The notes under the pieces: model-generated
What the model was told of the DNA's origin: nothing
Databases searched by the model: none
Seen by the model: the letters and a program-made list of their open reading frames with translations, nothing else
Source: an uncultured Blastocatellia bacterium
GTDB lineage: Bacteria > Acidobacteriota > Blastocatellia > Pyrinomonadales > Pyrinomonadaceae
Length of the DNA stretch: 64,000 nucleotides
Reading direction: 5' to 3'
Assembly (NCBI GenBank): GCA_946480785.1
Contig: CAMLLD010000011.1
Coordinates: 28,704-92,703, forward strand
In this document: positions 8,592 to 15,777 of the stretch, piece after piece
How the letters are laid out: each line of letters begins with the position of its first letter
Position numbering within the stretch: the stretch's first letter is position 1
Program-made: the position numbers and the translations under genes

Positions 8592-9839
8592 TTACTTGAT
8601 CTGATTGAAGAGCTTCGTCGCGCGCGCGTTGTCGATGCGTTGCAGGATCCGATACTGCTCGAGGGCCGCGCTGCGATTGTTCAGCGCGATGTACGACATG
8701 CCAAGGTTGTAATGCGCGGAGGCGTAATCGGTCTTCTGCCGAATCGCGATTTGATATTCCTGCACGGCCGCGGCGTAGCGGCGTAATTGATGCAGCGCGT
8801 AGCCGAGTTCGTTGTGGGCTTCGGCATACTCCGGCTCGAGGCGAATGGCATTCTTCAGTGCTTCAATCGCGTCGCTGTAGCGCTCCATGTCATTGTAGCA
8901 CCACCCGAGGTTGTAGAACGCGGTGGCGTTGTCGGGCTTGATCGCGAGTCCTTTTTGGTACGCGTCGGCGGCGTCGCGATACTGCTTCGTGTTGTAGTAA
9001 TAGACGTCGCCGAGACCGAGATACGCGAGGGCCATGTTTGAATTTTCTTTCAGCGCCTCCTGATATTCTTCGATGGCTTCGGAGTAGCGGCCGAGATTGC
9101 GATAGGCATAACCGAGCTCGTTGTGCGCTTCGGGGTAGCTGCTCTTGTATTGCAGTGCGAGCTTCAGATTGCTCACCGCATCGTCATAGTTTTTCTGATC
9201 GTTGTAGATCCAGCCGATCTGGTAATAAGCGCCGGCGTAGTCGGACTTGGCACGGACCGTTTGCCGGAACGCGGACAAGGCTTGGTCGTAGTGTTCTAGT
9301 TTCTTGTGTGCGTAGCCGAGCTCGAAAAGCGCGGCTGCGTTGTTGGGCTGCATCGAGGTGACGCGTTGTAAGTATTCGAGCGCGTCGTCGTAGTTTTCCT
9401 GATCGTTGTAGATCCAGCCGATGCGATAAAGCGCGCCGGCGTGCGAGGGATTGACGTCGACGGCTTTGAGATAGAGATCGAGTGCTTCTTTGTATTTTTG
9501 CTGGTTATAGAGCGCTTCGCCTTGTTGGTAATAATTTTCAGCGGCGGAGTTGTTTGTCGTCCTGTTGCCGGTTGTGGTTGAACGGTTGCCGCTGGTTGTC
9601 GATGTTGGGCGCTTCGTGGTGCCTGATGTCGTTGTCGATCTCGTGCCGGTGGACGTCGGTCTGTTTGCCGGTTTGGTTGTTGGCTTGTTCGTGGGACGTC
9701 CGGTGCTGATCGTGCCGCCGCCGATGGTGCCTCCGCCGCTCGCTGGTTCGTGTTGCGCCCACACGCTGCCGGCGCTCGTGAATAATAGACTTGCGAACAC
9801 GCTGAGGGAGATTAGGGGAAGGCGACGACGGGTTGACAT
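8592..9839 (-). CDS. Secreted tetratricopeptide-repeat protein
   Basis: The start at 9839 is chosen because AGGAG lies about ten bases upstream and the product then opens with a clear signal peptide (MSTRRRLPLISLSVFASLLF...VWAQ); an upstream open stretch to 9959 has no such support. A Thr/Ser/Asn-rich low-complexity linker (about residues 30-100, with TTTSGTTKRPTSTTSGNRST) is followed by about eight TPR units, for example AENYYQQGEALYNQQKYKEA and AYYQIGWIYNDQKNYDDA. TPRs mediate protein-protein contacts; no enzymatic motif is seen. Separated by 166 bases from the downstream TonB-like gene. Confidence 0.85.
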   Translation of the reverse strand: MSTRRRLPLISLSVFASLLFTSAGSVWAQHEPASGGGTIGGGTISTGRPTNKPTTKPANRPTSTGTRSTTTSGTTKRPTSTTSGNRSTTTGNRTTNNSAAENYYQQGEALYNQQKYKEALDLYLKAVDVNPSHAGALYRIGWIYNDQENYDDALEYLQRVTSMQPNNAAALFELGYAHKKLEHYDQALSAFRQTVRAKSDYAGAYYQIGWIYNDQKNYDDAVSNLKLALQYKSSYPEAHNELGYAYRNLGRYSEAIEEYQEALKENSNMALAYLGLGDVYYYNTKQYRDAADAYQKGLAIKPDNATAFYNLGWCYNDMERYSDAIEALKNAIRLEPEYAEAHNELGYALHQLRRYAAAVQEYQIAIRQKTDYASAHYNLGMSYIALNNRSAALEQYRILQRIDNARATKLFNQIK

Positions 9840-10122
9840 GAGCTTGTTCTCCTGCGGCGAGGATGTTCCTACGCCTCGACTGCGAAGTTGTTGGATAAAG
9901 ATCGCGTACTCCTGTTGGAACGACCGCGTGCTGCTGCGCTTGCGTACTGCTGCGGGCATTATAGTTCTGGAAGGGGCGCGGTGTGAACTAGGCAGTGAAA
10001 CAGGATCGAAGTGTAGCGGTGAAACAGGATCGACGTGTATTTATCGGCTGCGTTTGACAGCCCCAAACGCAGTACGTTAACGTAACGCGCTTGCCGTAGA
10101 GCACGAACCACTCACCATCTGC

Positions 10123-10198
10123 GTCCCGTTCGTCTAGCGGCCTAGGACACCGCCCTTTCACGGCGGTAACACGGGTTCGATTCCCGTACGGGACGCCA
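10123..10198 (+). tRNA. tRNA-Glu (anticodon TTC), CCA encoded
   Basis: A complete 76-base cloverleaf: acceptor GTCCCGT pairs with ACGGGAC, the D-arm contains TCTAGCGGCCTAGGA, the anticodon stem CCGCC/GGCGG encloses loop CTTTCAC with anticodon TTC at 10157-10159, and the T-arm is ACGGGTTCGATTCCCGT. The discriminator G and an encoded CCA end it. A near-copy of its 3' half occurs 0.85 kb downstream. Confidence 0.97.
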
Positions 10199-10279
10199 AA
10201 GTAAAATTCCTGTTCATGTTTTTCATCGCTTAGCGACGGTCGAAGCCGAATCTTTAGGTCTGTGTTAAAATGCGTAGCA

Positions 10280-10510
10280 ATGAGTACCGAACTGCTAGAT
10301 CGGATTACCTCGAACCCTCGTCAGTGTGGCGGGCGTCCGTGCATTCGCGGGATGCGAATCCGCGTCAAAGACGTTCTCGACATGCTCGCCGGCGGTGCTT
10401 CGGAAGAAGAGATACTCGCCGACTTTCCCTACCTTGAACCTGACGATATTCGAGCATCTCTCGAATACGCTGCCGCCCAGATTGATCACGCGGTGGTCAT
10501 GGTCTCGTAG
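10280..10510 (+). CDS. DUF433 domain protein, antitoxin-like
   Basis: A 76-residue protein starting at ATG 10280 (a GTG six codons earlier is less likely). It carries the DUF433 signature: RITSNPRQCGGRPCIRGMRIRVKDVL at the N-terminus and a winged-helix-like segment GGASEEEILADFPYLEPDDIRASLEYAA. DUF433 proteins are small DNA-binding antitoxins usually paired with a PIN-like nuclease. The next gene encodes just such a DUF5615 protein and begins on the last base of this stop codon. The pair sits directly behind tRNA-Glu. Confidence 0.9.
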   Translation: MSTELLDRITSNPRQCGGRPCIRGMRIRVKDVLDMLAGGASEEEILADFPYLEPDDIRASLEYAAAQIDHAVVMVS

Positions 10511-10839
10511 TGAACTTCCTAATCGATGCCCAACTGCCTCCCGGATTGGCTGGGTGGCTGGCCGACCAGGGACACTCAGCCCAACACGTCAATGACGTCG
10601 GTTTGGCCGGTGCCGAAGATTTCGTAATCTGGAATCATGCGCTTGGCGTCGATGCCATCATCGTCACGAAAGACGAGGACTTTGCCGAGCGGACCGCACG
10701 AACAGCCATTGGACCGGTGATCGTCTGGCTTCGAATCGGGAACGCTACGAACCGTGCCCTCCTCGAATGGCTGGAACCGCGTTGGTCTTCTGTCGTTCAA
10801 CTGCTCATTGACGGCAATCGATTGATCGAAGTCCGATGA
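10510..10839 (+). CDS. DUF5615 PIN-like protein, probable toxin
   Basis: A 109-residue protein from GTG at 10510, sharing one base with the stop of the DUF433 gene (TAGTG). The opening NFLIDAQLPPGLAGWLADQGH and the later DAIIVTKDEDFAERTAR match the DUF5615 (Mut7-C-like PIN) family, whose acidic residues (D6, D55, D57) resemble the VapC metal site. It is presumably a ribonuclease toxin neutralised by the upstream DUF433 protein; activity is inferred from family and pairing only. Confidence 0.88.
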   Translation: MNFLIDAQLPPGLAGWLADQGHSAQHVNDVGLAGAEDFVIWNHALGVDAIIVTKDEDFAERTARTAIGPVIVWLRIGNATNRALLEWLEPRWSSVVQLLIDGNRLIEVR

Positions 10840-11395
10840 TCGATTGTTCAGATTAGAAACAACATTACCTCAACAGATTTCGTGGAGTGGCTATACAGGT
10901 GCGGTGCAATCATTCGGTCTTGAAACAGAAGAGACGCTCAACGCGCGTCAATTAAACGTCCAATAAACTGTCCTGAGAGTACCTTTGACAACTCTATGGT
11001 GCTATCCATGCCGCAGGTTTCTTTGAATTCTTACAAATCGCTTCTCTTTATGGCGGTAACACGGGTTCGATTCCCGTTCGGGCGCCAAACTTGAACTTAG
11101 AATTTCCGCAAACAACCGACTACTAAATAGATCAATCCACGACTACATAGAATGCCGCGACTTCCTAAGTGCGCTCACGTACGTTCTCTTCTACACCGTT
11201 AACTAAAAACACAGCTTCATCAGATAGCTTGACCACCTGTCTGTAACGAAACCACGCGACACCTAAGATCAAATGTATCTATTCGGCGGTTTATCTCGAC
11301 ACCCGCGCCGAATACTGTCGCTTTCGAAGTGGCATCGTTTCTGCATCTCGCAAATCGCAGCCCCTTGAGATCAATGTAGTGAACGGAAGGAACGT
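10840..11395. other. Gene-free stretch with a tRNA remnant
   Basis: No convincing coding frame is seen in these 556 bases on either strand. The base composition is more AT-rich than the surrounding genes. The only recognisable element is the truncated tRNA-Glu copy at 11046-11088; the last bases (GGAAGGAA near 11385) are the ribosome-binding region of the next gene. Confidence 0.6.
11046..11088 (+). repeat. Direct repeat of the 3' half of tRNA-Glu (tRNA remnant or att-like site)
   Basis: The stretch GGCGGTAACACGGGTTCGAT and its continuation TCCCGT are identical to the anticodon 3' strand and T-arm of tRNA-Glu at 10162-10187. The acceptor end differs by one substitution and one deleted base and ends in CGCCAAA, as the tRNA does. 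Weaker similarity extends into the anticodon loop (CTCTTTATGG versus CCCTTTCACGG). Upstream tRNA parts are absent. With the intact tRNA it brackets about 0.85 kb holding only the DUF433/DUF5615 pair. Confidence 0.85.
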
Positions 11396-11680
11396 ATGAA
11401 GAGATTTTTTCGATTGAACGTAAGAAGCGTCTTACTCGCTTCAGCTTTAGCGCTCGTCGCTGTAATACCGACGGCTGCTCAGACACCGTCCGGCAGCGTA
11501 CCAGCAGATAGTTCTGCCGGGTACACGGCTGGCAGAACCGATACGCGCGATGATCGCACCGATTGGGGATGGCTTGGACTTCTGGGTCTTACGGGCCTCC
11601 TCGGCCTGATACCGAAACGGCGTAGGGTTGACGCGGACTACCGAGCAACTGATACCGCATCGCGAGCGACCGCCCGATAG
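11396..11680 (+). CDS. Small secreted WGxxGxxG-CTERM protein
   Basis: A 94-residue protein with a signal peptide (LLASALALVAVIPTAAQ, cleavage near residue 29), a short polar linker rich in Asp/Arg/Thr, and the tail DWGWLGLLGLTGLLGLIPKRRR. This is the WGxxGxxG-CTERM layout: Trp-Gly motif, hydrophobic segment, basic cluster, here followed by an additional ~17 polar residues. Such tails are regarded as protein-sorting signals, but the sorting enzyme is not in this window. A GGAAGGAA ribosome-binding site precedes the ATG. The mature function is unknown. Confidence 0.8.
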   Translation: MKRFFRLNVRSVLLASALALVAVIPTAAQTPSGSVPADSSAGYTAGRTDTRDDRTDWGWLGLLGLTGLLGLIPKRRRVDADYRATDTASRATAR

Positions 11681-11836
11681 AACTTTAGTTATAGCCCTGG
11701 AGGAAGCGACTCAGGTTAACACCAGTTGCGGCCGATGCTTGGCATAACAAAAGTTTTTTTCCAAAACATTCTTACTTGGCCGTCAAGCTGAGTTTTACCT
11801 GAACAATCCAAAGGTTAAATTAACCGTGCATTCCAG

Positions 11837-11862
11837 AGGCTAGCTACGGCTAGCCTTTTTTA
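11837..11862 (+). terminator. Intrinsic terminator after the WGxxGxxG gene
   Basis: AGGCTAG (11837-11843) pairs perfectly with CTAGCCT (11850-11856) around a six-base loop, followed by six T. It lies about 160 bases after the WGxxGxxG-CTERM stop. Confidence 0.8.
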
Positions 11863-11913
11863 TAAGTTTCCGAGATACGGACCATTGTCACGGACGACGT
11901 TCGCAATTACTGC

Positions 11914-12837
11914 TTACTCGATGCGTAGTGGCGCTTTGTTACTCGCGACGTTGCGCACTTTGACGCTGACGTTCAGATCGCCGCTACCGGCAAGCGTATC
12001 AGGGAGACGAACAGTCACCTGCGACATCCAGCTCAAATTTTTTACTCGCGCCGTTGTCTCAACGAGTAAGTCGAACAATTGCTGCTGTGCGTCTTCTGCC
12101 TGAACGGTTACGAAGGGAAGATCCGCCGGCTCGAGCAACACACCGACTACGAAGAGGGTGATTCTTGTGCGCCCGTCAGTGGAGAGAAAATGCGGTGCGA
12201 GAATATGGAAAGGTTCACTCGCTTTCGTCATTGATTCCAGTGCTACAGCTCGTCCGGTATTAGTGAGGAGCAACTGTGGCACTGGCGGTTCGTTCGCCGC
12301 ACGGCGTTGGCCAAAAGAGAGATTGTCAACGAGAGCATTCGGTGTCGGCTCGGGAGTGTCGAGAGTGATCGTCAAACTCGAGATAGGCTGATCGGAGATG
12401 AAGCCGGCGAAAGTTGAAGCATCTGATTGGTCCATGGTAACGCTCTCGCCGCTTGAGGTTGAAAGCATCATCGGTCGGTTGAACTGATCGCAGGCGACGG
12501 CGGTTGTACCCGGTGGAAGGAAAACGATCAGGCGCGTGATTTCGCCGATCGTCGCCGCTTCCAACAGCTTGTTGCCGCTTTGCGCGGTTACGATTACAGG
12601 CGGGCCATTGAGGTTGTGAAAAAAGACGCCATCAATCTCCACAAAGCCAATTCCATTGCGCACGTTCGAGGCCGATTCAAAATCGATGGTAATCAGGTTC
12701 TGTGACGCAGCGTTGAAGGAGGCACGGTCGCGAAAGACCGCCGCATTGGCCCGACTCATTGACGCGCAACAGATCAGAAGAACAACGGAGCCCGTAACGA
12801 ACAGTTTCATGAGGGAACGCAACATCCAAAGCTCCAC
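11914..12837 (-). CDS. Secreted protein of unknown function
   Basis: A 307-residue protein with an N-terminal signal segment (LFVTGSVVLLICCASMSRANAA); either of the internal Met codons MLRSLM or MKLF could be the true start. The mature part opens with AVFRDRASFNAASQNLITIDFE, a pattern common in secreted proteins with a jelly-roll-like domain (FDRASFxAAxxxxxxIDFE). It contains IDGVFFHNLNG and ends in a second beta-rich region with TVRLPDTLAGSGDLNVSV. No PEP-CTERM tail is present, although the N-domain is of the type often found in PEP-CTERM proteins. The TV-LPD and DLNVSVKVR segments suggest a beta-sandwich adhesion-like domain; no enzymatic residues are recognised. Confidence 0.75.
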   Translation of the reverse strand: MELWMLRSLMKLFVTGSVVLLICCASMSRANAAVFRDRASFNAASQNLITIDFESASNVRNGIGFVEIDGVFFHNLNGPPVIVTAQSGNKLLEAATIGEITRLIVFLPPGTTAVACDQFNRPMMLSTSSGESVTMDQSDASTFAGFISDQPISSLTITLDTPEPTPNALVDNLSFGQRRAANEPPVPQLLLTNTGRAVALESMTKASEPFHILAPHFLSTDGRTRITLFVVGVLLEPADLPFVTVQAEDAQQQLFDLLVETTARVKNLSWMSQVTVRLPDTLAGSGDLNVSVKVRNVASNKAPLRIE

Positions 12838-13019
12838 GCGCTGATGGGAAGAGGCTCGTTCAACCTTGATACGCTACACAGCGTATCCATTCCGCGCTTC
12901 TTATCACCAGAGGAGAACGCAGTCAAGACGGATTTCGAGGTTACTGAACGTTGGGCGCTGCACGTGCGAGCGATGACTTTCGTCACGAAGCTCTTCAGGG
13001 CCACTCGTATCGGCGACGC

Positions 13020-13436
13020 TCAACAAGCTCCGCGCGTTTGCGCGCCGCCATCACATACCGCGGGTTTCACAATTAGCCACGTGGTAACCACGCCTGCCGC
13101 GACGCCACCCAGGATGAGCAGCGTCTTCGTAGAGACGCCGCCGCTTGCCTTACTGATGCTCTCGACCTCGGAGTACGCGATTGACTGCGGTGTTCCGTCC
13201 TTTCGCTCGCGAAGGGTAAAGGTCATCCGGTCCGCAGAGTCGATATAGCCCTTGATCTTCGTTTGATCGCGGAACTTCACCTGCACCTGCGAATCTTTGT
13301 CGGCTGCGAGTATCTGGACCCTTGCCCGGATCTTCTCGACTTCGGAAGTTGATTGAGCTGTTGCGGCCGCAGGCAGTCCAAAACTCAACACGGCCATGAT
13401 CAGTGCGAGTGCGATGCTTGAATGTGTCTTATTCAC
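13020..13436 (-). CDS. Small membrane-anchored secreted protein, unknown
   Basis: The start is set at GTG 13436 because AGGAGA lies ten bases upstream and the product then begins with a signal peptide (VNKTHSSIALALIMAVLSFGLPAAATAQS); the open frame extends to 13478. Of 138 residues, the middle (VQILAADKDSQVQVKFRDQTKIKGYIDSADRM) looks like a small beta-barrel resembling an Sm-like or translocated-peptide-binding fold. TLLILGGVAAGVVTTWLIV near the C-terminus is a membrane segment, followed by a short Cys-containing tail. Proteins with this KGYIDSAD...SEVESI layout recur in Acidobacteriota, but no function is known to me. Confidence 0.75.
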   Translation of the reverse strand: MNKTHSSIALALIMAVLSFGLPAAATAQSTSEVEKIRARVQILAADKDSQVQVKFRDQTKIKGYIDSADRMTFTLRERKDGTPQSIAYSEVESISKASGGVSTKTLLILGGVAAGVVTTWLIVKPAVCDGGAQTRGAC

Positions 13437-13704
13437 TAAACGATGTCTCCTGATTTTGTGAACTTCGGCAGGTAGCAACGGTTATTCCAAACGGCGCGCA
13501 CCGCAAGGCTGAACAAAACGCGGATGTAACTGCAGGAAAATTCGGTCAGTTGAAGTACACGGACGAAGCCGTGGGCTCACTCGTCGCGGATGAGACTTCG
13601 ACGTTCAATCACCCCGAAATCATGAAGAGCAAACTTACGGAACAGTGTGACTGGCGAGGTCGCGGATGGCCTCGATGTTTCCCGTCCAGAGGCTCACAAC
13701 TGAG

Positions 13705-14154
13705 TCAATTCTTACTCGACATCAGAATCGCTTTTCCGTTTTCAATGCGAAACCTCACATAAGCTTCAGGCACTTCCATGAGGGGACCGGCTGCTTCGTA
13801 TTCTTTTCCTTCTTCCAATTTAACCGGTGGGCCAACTTCGGGGACCTTCTGCACAAATCCTGGCGGGACGCTGCCGTACGTTATCGCCGGCAGCCCACTC
13901 GCCGAATTATCCGTGCCGGAAAGCGGCCAGATCTCCCAAATGACCTTTCCTCCACCCGTTTGAATACTCTGCGAAGGCCCAACTTCCCAAACGGTCAAGA
14001 ACGCCAGGTGATCACAACACTCAGCGAATTGACCGGCGCTAAACCTAAATACCGGCGGGTTGGTGTGGTTAATTGAAATCGTCAGAGTGCGACAACCTGA
14101 AACGACCACCAGCAGCGTGGACGCAGCCAACCAGATCCATGAACGAGTTTTCAT
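13705..14154 (-). CDS. Predicted lipoprotein, unknown
   Basis: Starting at ATG 14154 the product opens MKTRSWIWLAASTLLVVVSGC, a lipoprotein signal peptide with lipobox VSGC; the reading frame continues upstream to 14223, where it would overlap the neighbour. The 149-residue product has a beta-rich interior (FLTVWEVGPSQSIQTGGGKVIWEIWPLSG), a proline stretch, and a C-terminal YVRFRIENGKAI. No known domain is recognised. It is followed at its 3' side by a spacer of 268 bases and preceded by a DUF6869-like gene on the same strand. Confidence 0.7.
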   Translation of the reverse strand: MKTRSWIWLAASTLLVVVSGCRTLTISINHTNPPVFRFSAGQFAECCDHLAFLTVWEVGPSQSIQTGGGKVIWEIWPLSGTDNSASGLPAITYGSVPPGFVQKVPEVGPPVKLEEGKEYEAAGPLMEVPEAYVRFRIENGKAILMSSKN

Positions 14155-14209
14155 TTCCAAATTTGAAGCGCTATCAGGGTGCCGCTTAGGGCATTTTCGC
14201 ACTTCCAGT

Positions 14210-14581
14210 TTACCAAACCTCATGGCGTGCGGCTTGAACTCGCTCCCATACTTCGACAGTCATACTGTTGCGCCAGACGCCGCCGAGTAGATGGTTGAAC
14301 TTGGGATCCTTGCGTGCGAGCTCTTCAACTCGTTCGATAAACTCCGGACCTTGTTTGGCAAGTAAATCCTCAAGCGGGCCAGCCGCCAGAACCCCAATAG
14401 CCGTATCTGATAGATCGCGTTTGTAAACTGTGGTGATGAACCGCCAAAGGTGCTCGCCCTGGCGGTCTAGCGACCAGTCAATCACTTGCTCGATGGCCCA
14501 CCAGTTGGATTCACGTTCCGGAGTCCCCTCATCTGCTTCCGTACCGGCGAGCCAAGCGTCAACTATCTCGTTCAGATCCAT
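14210..14581 (-). CDS. Small soluble protein, DUF6869-like
   Basis: A 123-residue cytoplasmic protein rich in Trp and acidic residues. The segment GVLAAGPLEDLLAKQGPEFIERVEELARKDPKFNHLLGGVWRN is characteristic of small proteins grouped as DUF6869, often placed near polymorphic-toxin or immunity genes. I assign the family from memory of this pattern, so moderately. It has no signal peptide or membrane segment. It lies 55 bases upstream of the lipoprotein gene start on the same strand. Confidence 0.7.
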   Translation of the reverse strand: MDLNEIVDAWLAGTEADEGTPERESNWWAIEQVIDWSLDRQGEHLWRFITTVYKRDLSDTAIGVLAAGPLEDLLAKQGPEFIERVEELARKDPKFNHLLGGVWRNSMTVEVWERVQAARHEVW

Positions 14582-14704
14582 TCTTATTTGCTTTCGCCCA
14601 GAGGATAACTAAGTTGCGCCGGGGAAACTAGAAGGCTCGGACACGCCCAAATCGGTCTTTTCGTTTATAGGTCTGCTCGAATAATATGGATCGCCGGTGG
14701 ACTT

Positions 14705-14962
14705 ATGGGATTTCTTCGGTTCATCTGGAAAGACGTACTGTCGCTCCATCCCGCGATTAAAATTGTTGGCTTGGTTGTGATCGCTCTCGTCGTTAGGGTT
14801 TGGTATGTCGGCGTAGGATGGTGGACCCGGCCCGTCAACGTTGCGCCTTGGTACGTGCAGCCCCGTATGCGCCCACGTCTGGAGTTTTATGGAGTCCTCG
14901 TTGGCCTGGCTCTGCTCTGCTATATCATCTATGCCGCAGAGCGCTATCGTAAGAGTCGTTGA
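14705..14962 (+). CDS. Small membrane protein, unknown
   Basis: An 85-residue protein with two hydrophobic segments (AIKIVGLVVIALVVRVWYVG near residues 18-37 and FYGVLVGLALLCYIIYAA near 61-78) separated by a polar, Trp- and Pro-rich loop, and a basic C-terminus. No family is recognised. Its stop overlaps the TTG start of the next gene (TTGA), suggesting coupled translation of the two membrane proteins. Confidence 0.65.
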   Translation: MGFLRFIWKDVLSLHPAIKIVGLVVIALVVRVWYVGVGWWTRPVNVAPWYVQPRMRPRLEFYGVLVGLALLCYIIYAAERYRKSR

Positions 14963-15777
14963 AGCTGCCTAAATCAACCTTTAGAATCCTGTTGCCGTCA
15001 GTCTATTTTGTTGTCGGACTGTTGCCCATCGTTGGCATACTCATAACGATAGCGGAGGGGCCGAATCCTTTCGACTTTTTGTTTTTCGCGTCCGATCCAG
15101 GTCTATGGTTGCTTGATCTGATCGATCGTCACGTCGTACACCTACCCGCGTTCCCCGGGTTGCTCGAATGGCTAATCGTAGTGCTCGTGAATGTCGGTAT
15201 TTATTTCCTGGTTGGGTGGGCACTTGATGTAATTGTTAACCGCTATTTAAGACGACCGTCGACACTCCCGATTCTCATCATACTCGTGACCGGCGTCACC
15301 GCCTTCGGGCAAACGAAATCTTACGTGTCGACGCACAAAGGAATACGAGCTTTGGTTGTGCCGGTCGGAAGGGAAAACCTGGTGGAGGTTCGTTCCGCTG
15401 CGGGCGTGCTCCTGCGTCGCAAAGACTTTACGTCACCAGATCACCAACATGGTGCACGCGTCGATCACGTCGAATGGACCGCTGACGGTCGCTTCCTGGT
15501 ATTCACCACAAGTAGCTCAGGAGGTCATCAACCCTGGCACGTAGCAACCTACTTCTACAGCGCCCGGCGCAATCGCTTCTACAGCGTTGATGAGATTGCC
15601 GGCGCCATCGTCTCCGACTTTACCTTACGTGACGACGTACTCACGACCACGCGGTTAGGCGCAACTCCCGAGGACCGCGAACCAGTTACTCTGTTCCTGC
15701 ATCCGCGCGGTGGTGGTTACTCGTACCGCAGCGTTTCCAGCGGATCGACTCGCGTGGCGCGCCGCGCCGGTAAGTAA
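14959..15777 (+). CDS. Two-part protein: membrane N-domain and secreted-like C-domain
   Basis: A 272-residue frame from TTG 14959. Residues 1-100 hold about three membrane segments (LLPSVYFVVGLLPIVGILI, PGLLEWLIVVLVNVGIYFLVGW). LPILIILVTGVTAFGQ then looks like a fresh signal peptide, followed by a beta-propeller-like blade (DHVEWTADGRFLVFTTSSSGG). This order suggests two formerly separate genes joined in one frame. The last 20 codons read through the antisense of the conserved C-terminus of the permease gene (overlap 15717-15777), so the natural end was probably lost. Function unknown. Confidence 0.6.
   Translation: MKLPKSTFRILLPSVYFVVGLLPIVGILITIAEGPNPFDFLFFASDPGLWLLDLIDRHVVHLPAFPGLLEWLIVVLVNVGIYFLVGWALDVIVNRYLRRPSTLPILIILVTGVTAFGQTKSYVSTHKGIRALVVPVGRENLVEVRSAAGVLLRRKDFTSPDHQHGARVDHVEWTADGRFLVFTTSSSGGHQPWHVATYFYSARRNRFYSVDEIAGAIVSDFTLRDDVLTTTRLGATPEDREPVTLFLHPRGGGYSYRSVSSGSTRVARRAGK

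Noticed and set aside
11046..11088. Second tRNA gene
   Set aside because: Only the anticodon 3' strand and T-arm are present; acceptor 5' strand and D-arm are missing and the acceptor end carries a deletion.
13550..13762. Plus-strand frame of 70 codons between the membrane-anchored protein and the lipoprotein genes
   Set aside because: No ribosome-binding site and no recognisable domain; its end runs antisense into the lipoprotein gene. Possible but unsupported.
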